NCBI GenBank assembly: GCA_017163975.1
Contig: JAFFSR010000307.1
Coordinates: forward strand, 1,471,001-1,535,000
DNA length: 64,000 bases
Reading direction: 5' to 3'
DNA from: Anastatus disparis
Lineage: Eukaryota > Arthropoda > Insecta > Hymenoptera > Eupelmidae
The notes beneath the pieces were generated by a model. It was not told where the DNA came from. It saw only the letters and a program-made list of their open reading frames with translations, and ran no database searches. Both the position numbers and the translations under genes were made by a program. Position 1 is the stretch's first letter; every line of letters begins with the position of its first letter. Below are positions 56,552 through 64,000 of the stretch, piece by piece.

Positions 56552-56894
56552 TGAGTATCGCCTACGATCGTTCCTGGTTACACTTCCTCGCGGCTATGGA
56601 ATGATCTTCCTGCGACTTTACGCAACTTGTCCTCGCTCATGACATTCAAGACATCCTCATTTGCACACTACCTTGCCTTGGAGAGTGGACCTCTGCTTCA
56701 TGCTAATTTATAAAACTGTTTTATATTGTATTGGTTTTATTGCTGTAAAGTTTATTTTACTTATATATTTGATCGATTTCTGTTTTCTTTTTTACTGTTT
56801 ATTATTATTATTAGTGTGCTTGATATCAATTTTAATGTATTACTGTAATTAATTGTACAACGTAATGTACATATAATAAATTTGGTTATTCATC

Positions 56895-57015
56895 TATCTC
56901 TGTCTCCCTCTCTCTCGCCCTCTCTCTCCCTCTCTCTCTCTCTCTGTCTCTCTTTTTCTCTCTCTCTGTCTCTCTCTATCTCTCTCTTTCTCTCTCTCTT
57001 TCTCTTTCACTGTCT
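56895..57015. repeat. CT-rich tail of LINE-A copy 2
   Basis: TCTC repeats with CCC, TTT and TG interruptions directly after the LINE 3' end, longer than the tail of copy 1. Confidence 0.8.
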
Positions 57016-57562
57016 TACCTAAGCTTGGATATGTATTCATGCACACACAACGATGCTATGCCGTTGAGCTTTCTCTCTTTCCTCCTATACATTGCTTGGT
57101 ATAGTGTACTAATGCATGCGTTAGTAATTAATAATGAAAGTTAAGCGTAATCAGTGGGTCTACCTATATTTGCACTTTTAGTGAGGCAAATCACTAAAAA
57201 TAAAAAATAAAAATTTTTTTAACACAAAAAAACCAATTAAAAAAAATTTTTTCAACAAAAAAACCAATTAAAATAATTGCACTACATAGTTACAAAAAAA
57301 TAATTTTCATTTAAGAGAAAATATTCGTTTTTATGATAATAAAAAAAAAAGGTTTTCATGGTAATGAATTCACTAAAGTTAAAGTTCGATTATTTTTAAA
57401 TTTAAAGCTAAAGGTTAAATGATGATGATAGAATACGGGATGTGGCAATATGGTTCTAGAAAAAAGAAATTAAATTATAATACAAGATTTATGATGAAAT
57501 AATTCGAATTATTTTTTTTCATTAATTATTCATAATATAATATTTCAACACCAATACAATAT
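57016..57562. other. Non-coding interval with A-rich repeats
   Basis: Contains two diverged tandem-like units (tttttttaacacaaaaaaac near 57211 and tttttcaacaaaaaaacca near 57246) that resemble the ends of the palindrome to the right. No gene. Confidence 0.35.
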
Positions 57563-58025
57563 AAAAAAAAATTTTTTAACAAAAAATATAACCGACTTCA
57601 AAAAAATGCACTAAACAATTACGAATAATTCATGATCTTCGATAATTATACGCATACTACGCATCTAACTTGACACATGTGTAGCAAATATATGATAGAT
57701 TATCTAATTATTTGTAAACAGCACGAACAAATTATATTTTTTTTAATTCACAAAAAAATATTTTCGAAGTCGGCGTCAAGTTGTTGAATCGTTCTGCACA
57801 TATGTAGAATTTGACGCCGATTTTGAAAATGTTTTTTTGTAAGTTAAAAAAAATATAATTTGTTCGTGCTGTTTACAAATAATTAGATGATCTATCATAT
57901 ATTTGCTACACATGTGTCAAGTTAGATGCGTAGTATGCGTATAATTATCGAAGATCATAAATTATTTGTAATTATTTAGTGCATTTTTTTTAAGTCGGTT
58001 TTGTTTTTTGTTAAAAAATTTTTTT
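57563..58025. repeat. 463 bp palindrome at the right edge of the Gypsy-3 split
   Basis: The left arm (AACCGACTTCAAAAAAATGC, tgctgtttac, acacatgtgt) is mirrored by the right arm with only a few changes, meeting near 57790 at gtcggcgtcaag and gacgccgat. No coding capacity. It abuts the Gypsy-3 fragment at 58026. Its end motif resembles the start of the repeat at 50745 on the other side. Confidence 0.8.
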
Positions 58026-58955
58026 CAATTCTATTATAACTTTTATTAAGTCCTAAACGACCTCCTAAACTCAAAGAATGATATAAATCAAAAATTTTTT
58101 CTCTGTTTTTAATTTTTACATATTCTGTATTGTTTAAACAAATAATAATTTTAACATCTGTATCTTTGAAAATATCATATAAAATTTCTTGAATTTCGTT
58201 TCAAGTTATGTTTAAAATTCTAATATTTTTTGAAATGCTGAACATATTACATTTATTCTTAATTAACAGATTCTTTAATGTAAAGATTATTCGTGTGCGT
58301 GAGAATGAGAGTGGCATAAGTCACATTTTTAAAAAAATTCAGTTAGAGGTATATTTAATTCTTTAACATTAAAACAACTTATTTTTCAAAATAGAGTGGC
58401 TTTTTTGTTCATTTTTCTTTAATATTATAAGCACTGTAAAAATGGCACTCAATAGAAATGTATATTAATTTAAAACTTTAATATCAAAAATCTTGAAATT
58501 AGAAGTATGTGACTTGTGCCACTCTCATTCTAACCCACACATTTATTAATTTTTCTTTCACTAAAATAAATGATTCTTTAATATTTAAGCACATAATAAA
58601 AATTTTTCTTTTTTTAAAATTTATTATTTCGATTCCATTGTCTTTTAATTCATTATTTATTTTTATATTATTTTGTATGAGATATCTATCCGTTGATTCG
58701 TCCAATGGTTTTTTTTCTGTTGTAATTAAATGAACAATGTTACCTTTTCTATGTTCTATAGAATTTTTCGAATATATTATTGTATTTGATTTGTTTATAC
58801 ATGTATCTTGTTGTATAATATTTTCGTTAGTCTTGACGTCTTGATTTGTTATTGTTTTAATTATTTTTTTGGGGCGATCTCGTTTCTTTTTTATACCTGT
58901 ACGTTCTTCATTTAATTTCTGTACTAGCTTAATTTACCTCGCTCCTAACGTCGCT
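58026..58955 (-). pseudogene. pol: Gypsy-3 pol linker and start of integrase
   Basis: Minus strand, reading leftward from 58955: a basic KKKRDRPKKIIKTI linker, GNIVHLITTEKKPLDESTDR, IFIMCLNIKESFILVKEKLI, then a MITE (58293-58540), then DIFKDTDVKIIICLNNTE and HSLSLGGRLGLNKSYNRI, the conserved start of the gypsy integrase zinc finger. It stops at the palindrome edge and picks up again at 50744. The linker with an acidic middle is typical for a lineage such as mdg1/412-like, but the lineage call is only tentative. Confidence 0.78.
58293..58540. mobile_element. MITE inside Gypsy-3
   Basis: A 248 bp unit with inverted ends of about 33 bases (GTGTGCGTGAGAATGAGAGT on the left and complement GTGTGGGTTAGAATGAGAGT on the right, both continuing GGCAYAAGTCACAT). 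It interrupts otherwise continuous gypsy coding. A target duplication could not be decided. Confidence 0.65.
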
Positions 58956-59233
58956 CGTTTGAATTTTCATATATTATATTATTATGTATAAATTAGCCAA
59001 TTTTAAAATGAAAAAGAATTGAACTTATGAATTTTAATATTGAAGTTTTGTACTAAATTAAAATTTTATATGTTTATAAAAAAGGATGAATCAATGTAAC
59101 AATTATTTTACTAGATTGCATTTAAATCAATGAAAAAATATGATGAGAATTTATTCTTTTTAATTACGTGTTTCAATCACGAACCATGAAATAATCGAAA
59201 ACAGTATTTGACGTTTTCTAGAACTAACAACTA
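58956..59233. other. Short AT-rich interval
   Basis: The Gypsy-3 coding signal ends near 58955 (GC-richer acctcgctcctaacgtcgct follows). No gene seen. Confidence 0.3.
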
Positions 59234-60453
59234 CACGGAGAAAGGAAAGTACTGTCAAAGAAGATAGACGCTTATAAAAGGATTCTTCTGGGTTAAATTT
59301 TTCGTCCGAAAACCTGGGTAACACTTTAACATTGTTTGTATATCTATACATATGAAAAATTTGATACATATCGATATAAAAATACATGGGATCAAGTGGC
59401 GCCCTCAGTAGCTGGATAACTCATTTTTGGCAGAAATTTCCCATTTAAGAGTACGCTTCTATAAGCATCTATATTCGTTGGTACTGTTGAAATAGGTACT
59501 AAATCTAGTATATCTAATTTATGTACTTGTGTATTTGAAATAAAAGTGGCAATATAATTTCAATTAGTACATAGCTTAAATTTTTGGGACTAATGTTGGT
59601 ACTATCATATTATTAAGCAAGAGCAAAAATTCTCGATGCTGAGAGTCTTTTTTCCAGTACTAAGACTGACATTTCACCTACTTAATTCAAGGGCAATATT
59701 TTCCAGAAAATGTGATGGTTATTCTCTTTTGGTGCAGCTTTTTCTGTTACTAAAATTAAAAACTGATAAATATAGAATATTACTAATAGAATATTACTAA
59801 TAATTAATTTTCTAATTCGTGATATATTAAGGAATAGAACGATACATGTTTATCTGCTATACTTCGTTTTAAAATAGTAAGCTTTCGAGTTTAAAATTAA
59901 TTATTAGTAATTCAAAATTGTTATATATCATATGATTTACTTTATATTTATCAACTGTTAGAAATTTTTTTACAATTTAATGATTTTGCGTTATTGAGTA
60001 TTAATTATATTGAAGTTTTATACTTGACAGAGCCGCAGTGCGCATTATATAGGTAATATGTTAGTATAAGATAATTAAGGGGATGTAATAGGGTGTATGA
60101 TTTATACATAGTTACCGACATTATATTCAAAAATTTTCCGAAATATCTCTATATTAAACTTTTTATTAGTAAAAATTGAAAGCTGTAATATAGAGATATT
60201 TTTAAAACTTTTGGATTAAGAATCGAAAACTTGGAAAACTGTAATGTCGGTATTTTACATTCCCTTAAGTTCCGTAGTATGGAAAAATTCGGCACTATGC
60301 CAAATAATTTTTGGGGTAAGACGCGTTGAAAGATGTACTAATATGGGTTGTCTTAATTTATGTATTGAGTATCAATTAAAAAACGACTGGTAATGTTTTT
60401 TTGACTACTGACTCAAGTTAATACATTTTTTTAGGTATTTTCCTTTCTCTGTG
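59234..60453. mobile_element. CACGG-ended transposon, copy 2
   Basis: A 1.22 kb unit with inverted ends CACGGAGAAAGGAAAGTACT and complement CACAGAGAAAGGAAAATACC. TA precedes the left end; TG follows the right. Size and terminal motif agree with the unit at 14327 after removing its foldback insert. No ORF of note. The family link is inferred from ends and length only. Confidence 0.5.
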
Positions 60454-61549
60454 TGCGCATGTGCAAATTCAAGATTAAGGTTGGAATTTGATAATCTTCA
60501 GTATTCACAAGATTGAGATTCGTCTATAAGGTTCGAATTCATAAGTGTGATTTCAGTATTGAGTATAACTTGGAACTCGAGTATCTTTACGTGGGCATCA
60601 GCAGTTACTTTCGTTGGGTGGGGTGTAGAGTTGAAAAAAGTGGAAAATGGGTGTAAAATGAGTAGAAAATGGGTTTATCAAATAAAAGGGTGGGAGATAA
60701 GAGTTCTATGAGTAAGATATAAGGGCTCAACAACTAAAATTTTTTAAAAACTATTTTATATAGAAAGATATATACCTTATTATATTATAAAAAGTTTTCT
60801 GCCATCGTTATCGACGCTGCCGCCGTGTATAAGAGTCAATCGTGGCCCCAGTTAGTTGAAATTTCGTTAAAATAGGAGTAGCAAGTTAGCTAAAAGTTGG
60901 TTAAAAAATAGCTGAAAGTTGTATAAAAGTTAGCTACAATTTAGTTAAAATTCAGCAGAAGCAGGATAAATTTGCCTTCAAATTAGCTAAATTTATTTAT
61001 AAAGTCAGTTCAATAATACAAAATCAAGATAAAAATTGACAAAACGTCAATAAAAAATTAGCTGATTAAGTTCAATTCAACTGCATTTAGAGATGCGCTG
61101 TCGACAAATATTTTCTCTTTTTTCTAGAAGCTAATCAAGTGTAGACTCTAATATATTATCATTATTAAAATCTATACTTTAAAGAAAGAAGAAAATTAAG
61201 AAGGTTAGCTGAAGATGGAGAGAGTAAAAGAAAAATGAAGGAAGAATGAATAGAGAGTGAAAAAAGATAATAAAACAAAATATAGTGAAACTTAGATGAA
61301 GAGAGAAATACATATATCGAAGCCCACATAAGACCCAAGAAAGAGGTCCGAAAAAAAAGCTCGTATATGATAACTACTCATTATATAGGACTTAATAAAA
61401 ATTGCTATTCTTATTACGATGAAATGCGTAGATCCGTAGGAGCCAAGAACTGTAGAAAAAGGTAGTTTCATTTTAATATATATTCAATACTAATCATATA
61501 GGAAACAATATAAAAAGAAAATCTTATTACAAGAATAATTACACATACC
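60454..61549. other. Non-coding interval with short degenerate repeats
   Basis: From 60880 to 60990 a motif such as gttagctaaaagttggttaa recurs in altered forms about every 20-25 bases. No gene is supported. Confidence 0.35.
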
Positions 61550-61782
61550 CTTAGAGCTTATATACTATGGAGGAAGCATGCCATGTTAAAAAGTGGTTGC
61601 AACTGTAGGTAGAGAGAAAGAAGATATTAACTTAAATCCTATCTCTCCCGCATAACGCTCCCGTAAGCGCTGCACCAAAGAGACAGTATTTAAGTATTTA
61701 TTTTCTTTCTTTCTTACATCATCGTTAAAATATCCACCAATTTTTCATATTACATGCTGCCTCCATGCATATATACTCGAAG
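61550..61782. mobile_element. 8-bp-TSD MITE family, copy 3
   Basis: A 233 bp element with ends CTTAGAGCTTATATACTATG and complement CTTCGAGTATATATGCATGG, flanked by the perfect 8-base duplication CACATACC (61542-61549 and 61783-61790). It is the most diverged of the three copies. Confidence 0.9.
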
Positions 61783-61790
61783 CACATACC

Positions 61791-63640
61791 TAAAAAATGC
61801 ACGAATCCAAAGAACCGGAGATTCGTAGAAAAAGGTGGTAAATATTTTAATTACTATAATATTTAAAATTCACTGAAAAGTAAGTTAACTTTAAAATATT
61901 AAATTTAAATATACGTTATTGTATATGTAAACAAATATTAAAGAAAAGCTCAAGTTTATTATTACACATACAATATAAGGCTAAGTTTAAATATGTCATA
62001 TACGGAATGTCATGTAGTTCTGTTCGATTACATGCATATAATTAACTTCACCGATTTTCAATAAAGAGAAAATATGTGTAGTTTAATATATACTAAAAAT
62101 CAGTGAAACTGAATAATATATATAAAAACTAAATAATGTAAATTGTAAGGCATAATTCACAAAAGTCGAAAATTGAGCTCGACTTCATAGGTAACCGTGA
62201 GTATCTCGTATTATTTCGAACTTGAGTATCGTTTGGATATTGAATTTAGTTGACATCAGATAACAAAATTTTAAAACGTGTAACGAGTTATGTGTAACGT
62301 GTAATATCACTGAGGAACGGCTCTTATGTTTAGATTCTTGACCTTAGTATATGACTATTATTGTGAACAATGAAATTAAAAATACACCTTTTTACGTGAA
62401 ACATACTTAAAAACCAATTTCGTGATTATTTCTAATTATAATATCTTCACATATGTATTTTATACATACGAAATACTGAATTTAAATACACCATTTTAAG
62501 ATTAAAATAAAATATTTTGGTTATTTTAAAATTTGAATATTACAAAACAATAAATCGACTATTTGCAATTAACCAACAAGTTTATTTGCATCAAATGTAA
62601 ATTCTTAATGAAATATAAATATTACGAAGTGTATGTATCACAAGTAAGGTTATATTATATTTAATTTTATATTTGTTTTTTTATTTTCATATCATTGATA
62701 TTATAATTTATGAATGAATCCTTAATATTAATAAAAAATTATCTAAACACGAAAGAAAATTATTAAGTATTGAAACACAACTGAAAATGTCACTCGAATA
62801 ACATTTTCATCAAAATAAATTTCAACGCTATGATTCTTAAAATAAAAATTTTTATTTAATTATCATCTATTGTAATTATTATTTGTGTAACATATATGTG
62901 AGAATAATATATTTCATGAATAATCATTTCATTTGATGAACTATTAAATAAATTTATATATTTATAATTGTATAACATAATTTAGTCAATTAAAGTTTTA
63001 TTCAAGTATCATTCAGAGAATAAAGTTTTCGAGTTAATTTCATGAAAATACATTAGCAATTAAAAATTTATTTGTAAACAATTCTTCATAAATAACATTC
63101 ATGTAACCTTAATAACATATTCATATGAGTGTTAGTATTTATATGAATTGTCCTTTACGTCAAAATTGTTAAGTATTGAATGTATTAATAATAATTTCAC
63201 TAAAGCAATAATATTTTTATTAAGAGAAATATATTAATTTTTCGAATATATCTAATGACCTCAGTTGAAAAGTTATCATGAAATAATATAAAAATATTCT
63301 TTTAGTATCTTTTTAATATACCTCTTATAAAATACAATCTTAAAGAGTAATATTTTCAATATTAAATTATTTTTAATAGTCAATTATATAGATAGGAAAA
63401 TATATGAAATATGGATAAATTTTCCTGATTATGTCTATAATTATGAATTCATATATATGATCTGTCTAGATGGAAGTAAAATTTCTCATAAAATAGTAAA
63501 CATTTAAAAAAAAATTTACTCATGATTTGCAAAACATTTATTAAGAATGCGGAAAATAAATAATATTCTCAAATATCACTCTGAAATTTGTATTAAATAT
63601 AATGATTGGAAATTATCATTATTCTATTAGATTGGATTTA
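61791..63640. other. AT-rich interval, no gene seen
   Basis: Nearly 1.9 kb of very AT-rich DNA. A short block (tagaaaaaggtggtaaatat at 61823) resembles one to the left of the MITE (tagaaaaaggtagtttcatt at 61453), perhaps remains of a direct repeat. No coding frame supported. Confidence 0.35.
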
Positions 63641-64000
63641 TTGTTGAAGTTCCTCCAGCACCTTCCAATCTGACACTTTACGTGAAAGATTTTCTGATGC
63701 GAAGGATACGTCAGGAATCGTACCGCTAGCCCCTCGTCTGAATGTCGGAGTGCTTCCGGTGTTTATCACTGTTAGGCCGAGTCTGTCTGCCATCTACATG
63801 ATGTATTCTCCTCTGCTGTCCTTCAGTGGCATTCCCCACTCCAACGCTTTCGCGTTAAAGTCTCCTGCGACGACGACGTCACCTTCCATTCTGCGGACAG
63901 AGTCTTCTAGCATATCCAGACGTCGCCTGAACGTGTCTGCTGTTGTGTTTGGTGCAAAATAACAGCTCACGTATGTAACGTTCCTGCTTTTGACCCATAC
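63641..64000 (-). pseudogene. R1-type LINE endonuclease, partial
   Basis: Minus-strand fragment running off the window end. Reading leftward from 64000: NVTYVSCYFAPNTTADTFRR, then the endonuclease motif VVVAGDFNAKALEWGMP, a TAG in place of a sense codon, MADRLGLTVINTGSTPTFRR and IPDVSFASENLSRKVSDW. This wording is characteristic of the R1 clade. GC content is clearly higher than the neighbouring DNA, so it is likely a younger or conserved piece. The rest of ORF2 should lie left of 63641 but is absent, so the copy is truncated there. Confidence 0.85.

Larger units (their letters stand above)
52795..56710 (+). pseudogene. LINE-A ORF2 (endonuclease, reverse transcriptase), broken
   Basis: Endonuclease at about 52880-53480: VCHFNANSIRAHIEMIRLFL, AVTETKLGQ, GGGVALYIHNSI, then a shift and THHTYSSDTWLDLCLV. 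A linker region (LKDFTFLDYKSVDD) follows. RT at 54435-55489: RPISLLSFMSKVLERLV, GFRTGHSTQTALLKL, FDFSKAFDTV, NTGVPQGSVLGPLLFSIYIN and YADD at 55174 with LQVYMHF, so RT catalytic residues are intact. The C-terminus at 55565-55890 (FPLLDYCCLVYCDL; RIINSGIRCIFG) resumes after the foldback element in 56552-56710. Breaks: shift near 53250, stop at 53759, MITE at 53972, stop at 54541, shift near 55488 and the foldback insert at 55888. It would nick DNA and copy the element RNA. Confidence 0.88.
51191..56890 (+). mobile_element. LINE-A copy 2, nearly full length
   Basis: A CR1/jockey-like non-LTR retrotransposon: putative 5' UTR (51191-51844), ORF1, ORF2 with endonuclease and RT, and a 3' end AATAAATTTGGTTAT at about 56875-56889 followed by CT-rich sequence. 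It carries a TTAA MITE and a foldback element. Copy 1 at 41494-43398 is the truncated relative. It lies entirely in the 7.3 kb block splitting Gypsy-3. Confidence 0.88.

Noticed and set aside
63750..63962. Plus-strand frame of 70 codons
   Set aside because: Antisense of the R1 endonuclease fragment.
1..64000. CRISPR arrays, bacterial operons, rRNA
   Set aside because: No regularly spaced direct repeats, ribosome binding sites or rRNA-like segments; content is eukaryotic transposons.

Overview
The window looks like a very AT-rich animal, most probably insect, genomic segment made almost entirely of decayed and nested transposable elements. I see no intact host gene. Evidence for an insect is the element mix: Ty3/gypsy, CR1/jockey-like and R1-type LINEs, a mariner-type transposon, a Polinton/Maverick, a tRNA-derived SINE and many MITEs. 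The tentative placement in Hymenoptera is an impression from the repeat content, not a demonstrated fact.

Layout. 0.2-5.2 kb: a broken Ty3/gypsy pol (Gypsy-1), a degraded downstream ORF and a possible 3' LTR. 5.9-9.3 kb: a 3.2 kb mariner-superfamily element that inserted in a (TA)n tract and forms one large imperfect palindrome with one surviving, internally deleted transposase. 9.3-14 kb: pyrimidine-rich minisatellite, AT-rich DNA, a piggyBac-like MITE and an Asp/Asn-rich ORF. 14-20.6 kb: a MITE with 8-bp target duplications, a CACGG-ended transposon carrying a foldback element, and a 4 kb near-perfect palindrome with a TTAA MITE in one arm only. 20.7-26.1 kb: a second gypsy (Gypsy-2) with gag, protease, RT, RNase H and integrase, whose integrase tail reads without a stop into a VRK-like protein kinase. 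26.4-28.2 kb: remains of an F-box/LRR-like gene. 28.2-39.1 kb: a Polinton with protein-primed DNA polymerase B, integrase with chromodomain, penton-like protein, small basic core-like protein, major capsid protein, a conserved Polinton protein and an adenain-type protease; it is broken by two foldback elements and a MITE, and no packaging ATPase is visible. 39-47 kb: a foldback element and two LINEs. 47.2-47.7 kb: a minus-strand SINE. 49.8-58.9 kb: a minus-strand gypsy (Gypsy-3) split by a 7.3 kb insert that holds a second LINE-A copy, itself carrying a TTAA MITE and a foldback element. 59-64 kb: a second CACGG-ended element, a third 8-bp-TSD MITE and an R1-type endonuclease fragment running off the end.

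The strongest unusual signals are the gypsy integrase-VRK kinase open frame, and several element families whose target duplications can be read directly because the window also holds the empty site (the other LINE-A copy or the opposite palindrome arm). The proteins are nearly all pseudogenes, so cooperation between genes is historical: the Polinton set would have replicated, integrated and packaged the element, and the retroelement genes would have served their own copying.
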